From positions 1 through 38,347 of the forward strand of contig JAUYKZ010000014.1 of assembly GCA_030704845.1 (NCBI GenBank): a stretch of DNA of 38,347 nucleotides. The letters run 5' to 3'. This document shows positions 29,818 through 38,347 of this stretch, in pieces (within the stretch, counting starts at the first letter, position 1; the number at the start of each line of letters is the position of its first letter). This stretch comes from an archaeon. Lineage in GTDB: Archaea; Nanobdellota; Nanobdellia; Woesearchaeales; GW2011-AR9. The translations under genes and the position numbers were made by a program. The notes beneath the pieces were generated by a model. The model was not told the DNA's origin. It saw only the letters and a list, made by a program, of their open reading frames with translations, and did no database searches.

Positions 29818-30549
29818 ATGACATTCGCAGATTGGTATGAACAACAAGAAAAGACCACTTTAGCTAAAGTTGTATCTACGTATGATCTCGTTATATTTGA
29901 TAATGCTTTTGGCTTCCCTCAAAAAGATTTTCTTGACTTTAATCCAAGAAATCCGGATTATTCTCTTAGAAAACCATTACAGAAAGAATGTCGTATTACT
30001 GAAGAACAACTTGATCTTATCAAAGAATCAGAAGATATTTATGTGACTACAAGAGTTTTTGGCGAATTTCTTAGATTAGTTGAGATTGTTAATGATAGAA
30101 CAAATTACTTACAAGATGTAAGAGCCTCTAGTTTTAAAAAAACTAGAAATGATAAAGATAAAAGAACAAAAGAGTTCGGTAAATTAAAATCATTTGTTGA
30201 CTTAATGGAAAGAGTTTCCGAACTTTATCAAGAAATGTCAGAACACCTTAAAGAATGTCTAATTGCTCCAATTAATTTTAATTTTCCACATGGAAGGGGG
30301 AGTGAAACTGATCGAGAGATTGTATCAACTGCCATTGCTAATTATCTGGCTGAAGAAAATGAAAGTACTGCAATCCTCACTCGTGACCACGACATAATGT
30401 ATCTGTTTTTACAATATTTCAGAAGACAAACGTATCATCAAAAGGAAAATTTAAACAAAAGAGTGCATATCCATTTTGTATCTAGAGAAGAGCCATCAGA
30501 AATAGTAAGAGTAGACCCAATATTATATGCTCGAGGAGATTGTTGGTAA
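29818..30549 (+). CDS. PIN-like nuclease domain protein
   Basis: This 243-residue protein has a pattern of acidic residues consistent with a PIN-like active site: Asp28 in LVIFDNAF, Glu83 in VFGEFLRLV, Asp165 in SETDREIVSTAI, and Asp190/Asp192 in ILTRDHDIMY. A charged helical insert lies between the second and third. PIN domains cleave RNA in decay, rRNA processing or toxin systems; no antitoxin is next to it. It lies 36 nt after orc1 with its own TATA box. Its 3' end overlaps the convergent nnrE gene by 27 nt. Confidence 0.7.
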   Translation: MTFADWYEQQEKTTLAKVVSTYDLVIFDNAFGFPQKDFLDFNPRNPDYSLRKPLQKECRITEEQLDLIKESEDIYVTTRVFGEFLRLVEIVNDRTNYLQDVRASSFKKTRNDKDKRTKEFGKLKSFVDLMERVSELYQEMSEHLKECLIAPINFNFPHGRGSETDREIVSTAIANYLAEENESTAILTRDHDIMYLFLQYFRRQTYHQKENLNKRVHIHFVSREEPSEIVRVDPILYARGDCW

Positions 30550-31170
30550 ATTCTTTGGAATACCAATATCAACAATAACCATTCTTTCTTTATATTCTTC
30601 CAATCCGGCTTTCAAATCATGAAGTGCTACAATCAGATCTGCGTTACATTTCTGTCCAAGAGATTCACCGGTATCTGGATTTACCCCAGAAGGTACATCA
30701 ATAGAAATTTTATCCCCTTTTAAAGAATTAAAATGTCCTATTCCCAATGTAATTGGTTCACGTATTCCTCCCGAGATGCCGGTCCCAAGTAAAGCATCTA
30801 TCAGAATTAGTTTATGATCTTGTTGAAAATGAAATTGAGATAAGTCATCTTGTTTAGAAATTTGAACTATTGTCACTATATCTTTAATGCGAGTATAATT
30901 ATCTAATGCTTCCCCATTCAATTTATCTTGATCTCCAAATAACAGAACTACTACTGGAACTTCTTCATGAAGATATCTTGCTGCTACAAAACCATCGCCA
31001 GCATTATTACCTGTTCCAGCGAAAATAACTATATGTTTATCTGCTAAACCAAAATTCTCGCGCAAAGTTTTCGCTATTTCCCTGCCAGCATTTTCCATTA
31101 AATCTTCAACAAAAATACCTTGCTTCTGAGCAAATCTTTCCAACATCTGCATCTGTTTAACAGTTATCAT
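30523..31170 (-). CDS. nnrE: NAD(P)H-hydrate epimerase (YjeF_N domain)
   Basis: This 215-residue protein has the YjeF_N motifs GTGNNAGDGFVAARYL near 51, DALLGTGISGG near 124 and DVPSGVNPDTG near 158. The enzyme interconverts the R and S forms of damaged, hydrated NAD(P)H so that a dehydratase can repair them. In many prokaryotes the epimerase is fused to the NnrD dehydratase; here it stands alone and no dehydratase is in the window. A minus-strand TATTATAT-like box lies about 20-30 nt upstream. Confidence 0.92.
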   Translation of the reverse strand: MITVKQMQMLERFAQKQGIFVEDLMENAGREIAKTLRENFGLADKHIVIFAGTGNNAGDGFVAARYLHEEVPVVVLLFGDQDKLNGEALDNYTRIKDIVTIVQISKQDDLSQFHFQQDHKLILIDALLGTGISGGIREPITLGIGHFNSLKGDKISIDVPSGVNPDTGESLGQKCNADLIVALHDLKAGLEEYKERMVIVDIGIPKNLPTISSSI

Positions 31171-31209
31171 AAACTCTGGAACGAAAGATGATTTATATAA
31201 TTTTCCAGT

Positions 31210-31620
31210 CTACAAAAATAGATATACTAGCAAAGAAATAATAAATCCCATCAATGAACCAATTAACACTTGTAATGGGGTATGGCCCATCGCAAAATGA
31301 GTTTTTGTTTTCAATTTAATTTTCTTTAAAACTTGATTAATTACTATCCCTTCCTCACCAACACTTCTACGAACTCCAAAAGCATCTCTGATTACGATTA
31401 ACATTAAAACTAAGGTTATTGCAAAAAAAGTTCCCGGACCTTCTTCAAGATACGTAATTGTAGCTAAAGAGACTACAAACGCCGAATGAGAAGAAGGCAT
31501 ACCTCCCGTAACTACCAAATCACGAAGAGTTAAAGTCTTATGTCTAAACCACAAAACGATTAATTTTACAATTTGAGTTCCAAATCCAGCTAGTAAAACT
31601 GCCATTAATACTTTGTTCAT
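31210..31620 (-). CDS. Divergent PAP2 family (DUF212) membrane phosphatase
   Basis: This protein of about 136 residues has four or five membrane segments and the DUF212 motifs GGMPSSHSAF, RDAFGVRRSVG and MGHTPLQVLIG, which correspond to the phosphatase motifs of the PAP2 superfamily. The ATG at 31620 is chosen because a minus-strand TATA box (about 31640-31652) is 20-30 nt upstream; longer starts would run through the promoter. It is divergent from uppS, which suggests it dephosphorylates polyprenyl phosphates, but this is inferred. Confidence 0.88.
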   Translation of the reverse strand: MNKVLMAVLLAGFGTQIVKLIVLWFRHKTLTLRDLVVTGGMPSSHSAFVVSLATITYLEEGPGTFFAITLVLMLIVIRDAFGVRRSVGEEGIVINQVLKKIKLKTKTHFAMGHTPLQVLIGSLMGFIISLLVYLFL

Positions 31621-31738
31621 TAATACTATTATATCCGCACTATTTAAAAAAATTCGTTCTAATTGTAAAGTAGCTACCCTTGAGGATTTTACCAAATCTT
31701 CCACAAGGTTTTTAATGAAAACCCAGATTTTCTACCCT

Positions 31739-32437
31739 ATGGAAAGCAATCCCGAACATATTGGAATAATTCTCGATGGCAATAGAAGATTCTCTAAACG
31801 TTTGATGTTAGAACCTTGGAAAGGCCACGAATATGGAGCAAAAAAGGTGTCTAAGCTTTTCGACTGGTGTAAAGAACTAGATATCAAAGAATTAACTCTT
31901 TACATGTTTTCCATGCAAAATTTTAACCGACCAGAAAAAGAATTTAACTTTTTAATGAAACTGTTTAAAGAATTCTTTCAAGATCAAAATCATCTTAAAA
32001 CCATGCATGATAATAAAATAAAAGTTAAATTTATTGGCAGAATCCATCTGTTTCCAAAAGAGGTTCATGAATCAATGGTTAAACTCATGGAAGAAACAAA
32101 AGATTATGACCAATATCACGTCAATTTTGCTATGGCTTATGGTGGAAGAGAAGAAGTTATTGATGGGATTAAAAAATTAGCTAACGATCTTAAAGAAAAT
32201 AAGATTTCAATTGAAAAAATTAATGAAGAATCTTTTTCACCATACCTCTATCTCCAAAGTGAACCCGATTTAATTATCAGAACCGGTGGCGACCATCGAA
32301 CTTCTAACTTTTTAATTTGGCAATCTTGGTATAGTGAATGGTTTTTCTTAGATAAATTCTGGCCCGAATTTGAGAAAGAAGATCTTATTAAAATTATCAA
32401 AGAATTCTCCCAACGTGAACGAAGATTTGGAAAATGA
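31739..32437 (+). CDS. uppS: Isoprenyl (undecaprenyl-type) diphosphate synthase
   Basis: This cis-prenyltransferase of about 232 residues has the substrate motif GIILDGNRRFSKR near the start, FSMQNFNRP near 62, and RTGGDHRTSNFLIWQSWYSE near 180. It condenses isopentenyl units onto an allylic primer to make the long lipid carrier used in surface glycan synthesis. ATG at 31739 is chosen because a TTTTTAAT box ends just over 20 nt upstream, although ATG at 31715 is in frame. The last codon overlaps the next gene (ATGA). Confidence 0.94.
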   Translation: MESNPEHIGIILDGNRRFSKRLMLEPWKGHEYGAKKVSKLFDWCKELDIKELTLYMFSMQNFNRPEKEFNFLMKLFKEFFQDQNHLKTMHDNKIKVKFIGRIHLFPKEVHESMVKLMEETKDYDQYHVNFAMAYGGREEVIDGIKKLANDLKENKISIEKINEESFSPYLYLQSEPDLIIRTGGDHRTSNFLIWQSWYSEWFFLDKFWPEFEKEDLIKIIKEFSQRERRFGK

Positions 32438-32736
32438 ATGTTGAAGATGTTGTCGGTAAAGAATATCCTTTATTTACTGAAGAATACGAAGACGATATCC
32501 TTTCTGATAAAGAAAATCCACATTACTTAACTATTCCAAGGATCATAACGGCTTTTGGTGCGGGCGTATTCCCGGTTCTTACTTTAATCAATACCTTTTA
32601 TGTTATCAAAAATCCTTCTGCAGATGATGTTATCCAAGCTGCCACTATTGGTTCATTATCAGCCTTGGGAGCTGTCTCCTGCCTAATTTATTCGCTCTTT
32701 CCGGAACCTCTTAAAAGATATAAATCACGACCATAA
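32434..32736 (+). CDS. Small membrane protein coupled to uppS
   Basis: This 100-residue protein has an acidic N-terminus (EYPLFTEEYEDDILSD), two membrane segments (about 38-58 and 70-88) and a basic tail. The start overlaps the uppS stop by 4 nt (ATGA), so it is translationally coupled to the prenyltransferase and may help it at the membrane. I do not recognise the family. Confidence 0.7.
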   Translation: MNVEDVVGKEYPLFTEEYEDDILSDKENPHYLTIPRIITAFGAGVFPVLTLINTFYVIKNPSADDVIQAATIGSLSALGAVSCLIYSLFPEPLKRYKSRP

Positions 32737-32747
32737 TAAATATAAAC
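32737..32747 (+). promoter_or_regulatory. TATA box of mutL
   Basis: TAAATATAAAC lies 22-32 nt before the mutL ATG, directly after the stop of the preceding gene. Confidence 0.5.
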
Positions 32748-32768
32748 CCGTTCTGCGCCAGAGAAAAC

Positions 32769-34610
32769 ATGTCCAAGATAAAACTTCTTGATGAAGAACT
32801 GATTACACAAATTGCAGCTGGAGAAGTCATAGAGAGACCTTCCTCGGTAGTTAAAGAACTTTTAGAAAATTCTTTAGATGCAGGATCTACCAGAATTATT
32901 ATTCGTATTAAAGATTCAGGGAAGAAATTAATCAGTATTCAAGATAACGGACAAGGAATGGATGAAGAAGATGCTAAAAAATCCATCTTACGCCATGCCA
33001 CAAGTAAAATTTCTTCAGCAGAAGATCTTTTTGCTATCCAAACTCTCGGTTTCCGCGGAGAAGCTTTAGCTACCATTGCTGCCGTTTCTCAGTTGTCTAT
33101 CATTACTAAAACTAAAGATCTTTTAGAAGGATTTAATCTGGTAATTGAAGGTGGAAAGATAATAAGCACAGGAGTAATGGCTGCCGAGACCGGTACAACC
33201 ATTGAAGTCTGTAACCTTTTCTTTAATGTGCCCGTAAGAAAAAAATTTCTTAGAACTGATGCCGTAGAATTAAGACATATCATCGATGTAGTCACTAATT
33301 ATGCCCTTCTTAATCCTCACGTATCAATAAAACTATATCACGATAACCACGCTTTACTTGACACTCCGAATAGTGAAGATTCAAGACAAAGTATTGCCTC
33401 AATTTACGGTTTAAATATTGCGAAAGAATTGCTAGAAGTTTCTTCCCAGAATGAGAATATAATTATCAAAGGATTTATTGGTAAACCATTGCAATCACGT
33501 AATGATAAAAATCTTCAAGTAATTTTTGTGAATAATCGGTTAGTTAAAAATTCTGATATCGCCGATGCTGTATCTCAAGGATACCATTCCATGTTATTCC
33601 ATGGGAAATATCCTATTTTCTTTCTAAAAATTATCCTTGACCCTTCAAAAATTGATGTAAATATCCATCCTCAAAAATCAGAAATTAAGATTGAACAGAA
33701 AGAAGAATTAGGTCTAGCTATTAGTCTAGCCGTTAAAGAAACATTGCATAAAAATAATTTGGTTCCAATAATGGAATTAGATGACTCTTTTAACAATGGG
33801 TTTAATTCATTTTCATTAAATTCATCATCTAAGAATCAAACGAAATATCGATTTGATTCAAGTGCCCAAACCACTTTAGATTTAGAAGAAACTAGTGAAA
33901 CTAATCTTCCTCAACAATCAGTTATTGAGCAAGATTCTATTGAACAACTGAGTCAACCAGATCAAAAAGGAAAAGATTCAATCATTGGAACTACTTACCA
34001 ACCATCATATTCCCAAAATAAACAGATTACACCAAAACTTCCAGAGATGAAATTATTTGGCCAAATTCATAAAACTTTTTTCATTGCCGAAACTGACGGA
34101 GGGATTCTATTCATTGATCAGCATGCTACTCATGAAAGGGTGATGTATGAAAAATTCATGAAACAATTGCTTACCGATTCAGTTGAGATTCAACAATTAC
34201 TTCAAGGAGAGGTCATCGAGTGCAGTATCGGAGAAAAAATAATGATAGAAGAGTATCTTAAAGATCTTAAACAGTTTGGATTTTTATTAGAACCATTTGG
34301 GGGAAATTCTTTTATTCTAAAAACTCTTCCATCAGTCTTTGGAAGACTTCAGCCAGCAACAGCTTTACGAGAACTATTATCTTCCATCGATGATAAAAAT
34401 TCCTTGATTCAAAAAAAAGAAGAGATTATCACTCGTATGGCTTGTCGAGCAGCCGTTATGGCAGGGGATGTTTTAACAAACACCTGGATGGAAAATATTT
34501 TATGCGAATTGGAAGAAACAGATCATCCATTTACTTGCCCTCATGGAAGGCCGGGTATAATCAAAATTACTGCAGATGAACTAGAAAAGAAGTTTAAACG
34601 CAAAGGATAG
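32769..34610 (+). CDS. mutL: DNA mismatch repair protein MutL
   Basis: This 613-residue protein has the GHKL ATPase motifs (ENSLDAG, DNGQGM, TLGFRGEAL) in the first 110 residues. A Ser/Gln-rich linker (about 340-420) precedes the C-terminal domain. That domain has the endonuclease motif DQHATHERVMYE near 450, ACRAAVMAGD near 560 and CPHGRP near 595, so it should nick DNA like the MutL of bacteria without MutH. No mutS is present in the window. MutL is patchy in archaea, and acquisition from bacteria is plausible. Confidence 0.96.
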   Translation: MSKIKLLDEELITQIAAGEVIERPSSVVKELLENSLDAGSTRIIIRIKDSGKKLISIQDNGQGMDEEDAKKSILRHATSKISSAEDLFAIQTLGFRGEALATIAAVSQLSIITKTKDLLEGFNLVIEGGKIISTGVMAAETGTTIEVCNLFFNVPVRKKFLRTDAVELRHIIDVVTNYALLNPHVSIKLYHDNHALLDTPNSEDSRQSIASIYGLNIAKELLEVSSQNENIIIKGFIGKPLQSRNDKNLQVIFVNNRLVKNSDIADAVSQGYHSMLFHGKYPIFFLKIILDPSKIDVNIHPQKSEIKIEQKEELGLAISLAVKETLHKNNLVPIMELDDSFNNGFNSFSLNSSSKNQTKYRFDSSAQTTLDLEETSETNLPQQSVIEQDSIEQLSQPDQKGKDSIIGTTYQPSYSQNKQITPKLPEMKLFGQIHKTFFIAETDGGILFIDQHATHERVMYEKFMKQLLTDSVEIQQLLQGEVIECSIGEKIMIEEYLKDLKQFGFLLEPFGGNSFILKTLPSVFGRLQPATALRELLSSIDDKNSLIQKKEEIITRMACRAAVMAGDVLTNTWMENILCELEETDHPFTCPHGRPGIIKITADELEKKFKRKG

Positions 34611-34633
34611 ATAGATAAATAATTAATTAATTC

Positions 34634-37600
34634 TTAGAAATATTCGAACTTTCTGCGTTTTTTAATAAAGTACATAATCATAACGGCCGGAATGAAAATG
34701 AACATTAATAAGGCAGTTAAAACTAACCGAGTATTAATTCGATCCCAGAATCGCAGATTAGATACAGATTCTTCTCCTCCGAAATCCATTGCAAACTCTT
34801 GCTGTGCAATTATTTTATTTTCCTTGAACAACTTCATTTGAATCTGTTTCTGACCAGCATAAATTTCGGGATTATATTTCAATTGTTGAGCAAAAATAAA
34901 TCCTTTATCTTCCCGTACACTATAAGGTCCGTATACTTCAGCAAAAATCGGGTTTGAATTTTCTTCATTGCTAACGGTAAATTCAAGGAAATAATCATTA
35001 AATTTTTCTAATCCATCAATTGCAGGGATTAACATGTATAATTCCAATAATTTTTCATCTTTGAACAAATCAATGGTTACACCCATACCACTATCCTGTT
35101 CAGCAATATCTTTTTCTAAAACATCTTCCCCAGCTGATTTGAAAACTATTTTTCGAGGGACTGGATTTGCAGAAAGCCCTTTTCTCAAAGTACATGTTTT
35201 TTCAACTTTTTCTCCCGGCTTGACAAATAATTCTCCGCAATCCTCTAAATAGGACTCAAGAAGTTTACCTTTAACATGCTGACCGGTATACGTAATTCCG
35301 CTACTTAACCAGGAGTCTTCTTTTAAATTCTCTGTTTGAGATATTAATCCTGTGTTCCCTGTCAACTGAGTATTATCACTTGTAACTTGAGAGATCTCAT
35401 TTTGATTTAAACCAGGAACTGTATTCTTAATTTGATGCTCATTATCTAAACCAAGTAAAAGAGAGCCAGAAAGCAAAATAACGGCAATGAAAAATACAAA
35501 TTTAAAGAACCTAGACTTTGTTCTTCTTTTTCCATTTAAATCTTCCCCATAATTTCCCGCAATGGTTATTAATCCTAATAATACAACCACGATAGTGAAC
35601 AAGACGAAACCAAAAATAATGGATGACATCCCATCTTCAAAGATTGCTAATTTCATTTGACCTTCTTGCTCACCAAAGTACACATTAAATTCATGTTGCG
35701 CAACAACTTCCCCATTTTTGATAACTCTTGTTTGAATTAGTTTGTTTCCATAATAAACTTCTGGCTTATATTTAAATTGTTGAGCGAATACAAAACCCTT
35801 ATCTTCTCTGACTAAGAACGGCCCAAATAGTTCAGCAAATAGATATTTAAGGTTGGTATCTCCATTGATTGTATCAACCAGTTTATCGTCAATCATAAAT
35901 TCTAAGGAATAATCATTAAATTTATCTGACCCGCCAACTTTTGGAATTAACATATATAATTCTATTAAATTCTTTTGTAGATCAACATCGACCGCAGCTC
36001 CAATTGCCCCTTCTTGCGGATCAACATCTTTTTCTAGAACTTTCTTATTCTCTGATTTAAAGACTATTTGTGTAGAGGTAGGATTAGCAGTTATCCTTCT
36101 TCGCACAGTACAAGTTTTTTCAAAGATTTCCCCCGGCTTCAAAACTACTTCTCCACAATCCTCTAAACTAGATTCTAATAATTTACCTGTGATTTGTTGG
36201 CCAGTGTGGACAATATCTTCATTTGATTCAAAGAAACCAAAGGTTTTCTCTGTAAGGATTGGTTGTACATCTCCTGTAATTTTGATACTATTAATGATCT
36301 CTTGTAATAATTTTTCTTGCTCATCTCTCGATAATTCCGGATGTTCTTCACTGATCCTTAGATTTAATGCACTTTCCATTTCAGCTTGATTTTCAAGAAC
36401 AATTTCTTCTCCTTTCAGTTCTGGTGTTAAAGTGATAGTTTGATCTCCATCATTAAGATAATAAATAGGTACTTCCGTGAATGTAACGATTGGTGTAGTA
36501 GAAATTACTTGTTCCCCAACATTTTCAACAGGAACTTCTCCCGGTTTGAAAAGATTATCTAGGCTAAACGTCTTTTCTGTAAAGATTGGTTGAACATTCT
36601 TCTGTTCAATCAGTTTATATAGGTCTATTTGCTCTTCGGTTAAAGGTTCTCCAAGTTCGGAAGACCATTTTCTTAAGTTATCTTCAAATTCATCAATATA
36701 TTCTGGGCTGATAAGTTCTTCTTTAAGTTCGGGATATAAATTAACAATCGTATCCCCGTTATTTGTAATTGTAAATGTGATTTTTTCTGCGGTAGATATT
36801 GATTCAGATGAACTAGCTTCATAAGTTATTTCAGCTGCAGTCATCACGTCAACAGTAACTTTTCCGGCTCCCAATAATGTTATGACATCCCCGGCCGTTG
36901 CCGTTTTAAGAAGACTTCCATCGATAATACTATCTTCGCTAGTACTCTCTTCAACAACAGCACTTCCCCCACCACTACCTCCGCTTCCAGCACCGGCCCC
37001 AGCACTAGTTGTGAAAGCAATTTGAGTTGAAGATGGATTAGAGTTACCTAAAGCGTCTTGACAACGGACATAATAAACGTAAGCTCTTGAAGAACTCAGT
37101 CCAGTAACCGAGTGAGAGTGAGAAAGAGTGCCAGAACCATCCATGATGTACCTCATTTCAGCATATGACATCTCTCCGGAATCATACTTACAAGTTGCTT
37201 CTTCGTTAGTTGTTACAACTAATTGCGCGGTACTTGAAGTTATCAAAGTAGCACTTCCAATAAGAATTGGCGGAGTTATGTCTGATTGATTAATGGTAAA
37301 GTTTTGGGTGATGGATAAGTTGTTCAATAAAACACTATCATTACAACTTACGCTCCAGTTATGGTCACCTAAAGCTATCGCAATAGGGATAGTATAATCT
37401 GTTGTTGTTCCGTTTATGCTTGAAATGTCCGCCGTATTAATGGAATCATCCACAATAAGATCGCAGGTTAAAGTTGTAGCCCAGGTATCATTTACTTGCC
37501 ATTCGAAAGTTGGTGTGGTATCTAAGATACTTCTGTTGTTGGTTAAATTATACAACTCAACAGTATCTGGGGTGGTTGTATCAACAAGGAAATTAACAGT

Positions 37601-38347
37601 TGCATCGCTACTCAAATTACTTCCATCACTTGCAAAGACAGTTAAGGTATGATTTCCATCAACAATCGATTCGGAAGAGACTGTTAAGCTAGCGTTAAAC
37701 AATGAAGCGTTGGTTGAGCTTCCAGTTAAATTACCTAGATTAGAACCATTAGATATTTGGAAGAGTACGGAAGTTACAGCTATATCATCACTTACCGAAG
37801 CATTGAATACTATGATATCTCCGGTAGTGAAATTTGTTCTTGTAATTGGAGAATTTATTGCATTAATAGATGGAGCACCAGTACTGATAGTGAAATTGTG
37901 AGTCATAGAGTTACTATTAAGATTAACACTATCATTACAACTTATACTCCAATTATGATTCCCACTTGAAATAGCGGCTAAGAGGGTGTAATCCGTTGTT
38001 GTCCCATTTGTACTTGAGATGCCAGCAGTATTAATTGAATCATCTACGATAAGATCACAAATTAGAGTTGTAGTCCAAGTATCATTCACTTGCCATTCGA
38101 AAGTAGGGATAGTATCGGTGATAATTTTGCCACCAGTTAAATTATACAACTCAACTGTTTCAGGATTGGTAGTATCAACAAGGAAAGATACGTTTACATC
38201 TGTATCAAACGTATCATTCTCATTGCCAGCAGTATCGTTAGCATAAACAAACAGAGTATGATTTCCATCAAGTAAGGAACTTGCGCTTAAAGTCATATTG
38301 AACAAAGTGTCATTAGTTGAACTGGTCGTTTCATTTCTTAAAGTGCC
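34634..38347 (-). CDS. Giant repeat-containing surface protein (5' end outside the window)
   Basis: At least 1237 residues of one open frame run off the right edge, so the start is missing. From the N-terminal side there are two copies of a long Ig-like unit (LVDTTxPxTVELYNLT, then EWQVNDTW), a fibronectin-III-like unit ending before a Gly/Ser linker, a tandem pair of domains ending QPI(F/L)TEKTF, and a duplicated domain with DCGE and KGF(V/I)FAQQ. Three membrane segments lie near the C-terminus (nt about 35560-35640, 35445-35510 and 34660-34720), and the protein ends KKRRKFEYF. Many N-x-(S/T) sites suggest a glycosylated S-layer- or adhesin-like protein. Confidence 0.85.
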   Translation of the reverse strand, partial: GTLRNETTSSTNDTLFNMTLSASSLLDGNHTLFVYANDTAGNENDTFDTDVNVSFLVDTTNPETVELYNLTGGKIITDTIPTFEWQVNDTWTTTLICDLIVDDSINTAGISSTNGTTTDYTLLAAISSGNHNWSISCNDSVNLNSNSMTHNFTISTGAPSINAINSPITRTNFTTGDIIVFNASVSDDIAVTSVLFQISNGSNLGNLTGSSTNASLFNASLTVSSESIVDGNHTLTVFASDGSNLSSDATVNFLVDTTTPDTVELYNLTNNRSILDTTPTFEWQVNDTWATTLTCDLIVDDSINTADISSINGTTTDYTIPIAIALGDHNWSVSCNDSVLLNNLSITQNFTINQSDITPPILIGSATLITSSTAQLVVTTNEEATCKYDSGEMSYAEMRYIMDGSGTLSHSHSVTGLSSSRAYVYYVRCQDALGNSNPSSTQIAFTTSAGAGAGSGGSGGGSAVVEESTSEDSIIDGSLLKTATAGDVITLLGAGKVTVDVMTAAEITYEASSSESISTAEKITFTITNNGDTIVNLYPELKEELISPEYIDEFEDNLRKWSSELGEPLTEEQIDLYKLIEQKNVQPIFTEKTFSLDNLFKPGEVPVENVGEQVISTTPIVTFTEVPIYYLNDGDQTITLTPELKGEEIVLENQAEMESALNLRISEEHPELSRDEQEKLLQEIINSIKITGDVQPILTEKTFGFFESNEDIVHTGQQITGKLLESSLEDCGEVVLKPGEIFEKTCTVRRRITANPTSTQIVFKSENKKVLEKDVDPQEGAIGAAVDVDLQKNLIELYMLIPKVGGSDKFNDYSLEFMIDDKLVDTINGDTNLKYLFAELFGPFLVREDKGFVFAQQFKYKPEVYYGNKLIQTRVIKNGEVVAQHEFNVYFGEQEGQMKLAIFEDGMSSIIFGFVLFTIVVVLLGLITIAGNYGEDLNGKRRTKSRFFKFVFFIAVILLSGSLLLGLDNEHQIKNTVPGLNQNEISQVTSDNTQLTGNTGLISQTENLKEDSWLSSGITYTGQHVKGKLLESYLEDCGELFVKPGEKVEKTCTLRKGLSANPVPRKIVFKSAGEDVLEKDIAEQDSGMGVTIDLFKDEKLLELYMLIPAIDGLEKFNDYFLEFTVSNEENSNPIFAEVYGPYSVREDKGFIFAQQLKYNPEIYAGQKQIQMKLFKENKIIAQQEFAMDFGGEESVSNLRFWDRINTRLVLTALLMFIFIPAVMIMYFIKKRRKFEYF

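Noticed and set aside
35034-38246. Plus-strand reading frames inside the giant surface protein
   Set aside because: They are short, Ser/Val-rich translations opposite a continuous repeat-rich gene and have no promoter or ribosome-binding sequence.

Overview
The window reads as chromosomal DNA of an AT-rich archaeon of the DPANN type, most likely from the Woesearchaeota/Pacearchaeota side (inference). It encodes archaeal exosome subunits Rrp4, Rrp41 and Rrp42, SBDS/Sdo1, the proteasome alpha subunit, RNase P protein Pop5/Rnp2, RpoK, ribosomal proteins S15, L44e and S27e, aIF2-alpha, Nop10, Pth2, an Orc1/Cdc6 protein, an archaeal class I CCA-adding enzyme, XPD and TrmB-type regulation. Both tRNA genes carry introns and lack an encoded CCA. 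Many genes have a TATA box 25-30 nt before the start codon, which fits leaderless transcription. The small cysteine-rich and membrane proteins of unknown function and the MutL are also typical of DPANN genomes.

Layout. 1-6.4 kb: a hairpin array at the left edge, an MFS transporter, a PHP phosphoesterase flanked by two copies of a 123-bp MITE-like element, an unknown protein, an intron-containing tRNA-Thr, an operon of two membrane-anchored DUF504/MJ1316-like proteins plus a pilin-like protein, a shortened RqcH/NFACT-R protein and a lipoprotein. 6.4-10.5 kb: an intron-containing tRNA-Arg, a zinc protein, a voltage-sensor-only membrane protein, the CCA-adding enzyme, and a compositionally distinct pair consisting of a cysteine-rich secreted protein and a GCS2-like ligase. 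10.5-16.2 kb: the exosome superoperon rnp2-psmA-sdo1-rrp4-rrp41-rrp42-rpoK, followed by a degenerate protease-like secreted protein and a DUF357 protein. 16.2-20.4 kb: a TrmB-type regulator, pth2, rpl44e-rps27e-eif2a-nop10, a membrane protein, and rps15 with a structured leader. 20.4-25.7 kb: a metallo-hydrolase with a small HTH protein, XPD flanked by two direct copies of the hairpin element, a probable small structured RNA, and several small unknown proteins. 25.7-38.3 kb: a coiled-coil membrane protein, SerRS, Orc1/Cdc6, a PIN-like protein, NnrE, a divergent-PAP2/UppS polyprenyl-lipid pair, MutL, and the 3' part of a giant repeat-built surface protein that runs off the right edge.

How it fits together. 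Most of the window is information processing: tRNA maturation and repair (RNase P protein, CCA enzyme, intron-bearing tRNAs, SerRS, Pth2), RNA decay, ribosome biogenesis and ribosome rescue, with DNA repair and replication genes (XPD, MutL, Orc1) and a cell-surface set (pilin-like protein, lipoprotein, repeat proteins).

The least explained signals are in non-coding DNA. One is a family of tandem hairpins with different, self-complementary stems, related loops and TATATA-like spacers, present at three loci. The second is a 123-bp MITE whose insertion just before the PHP stop codon can be reconstructed from a perfect 9-bp target duplication. The third is a small-RNA candidate with its own TATA box, two stems and a T-tract. 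No transposase, integrase or CRISPR array is visible.
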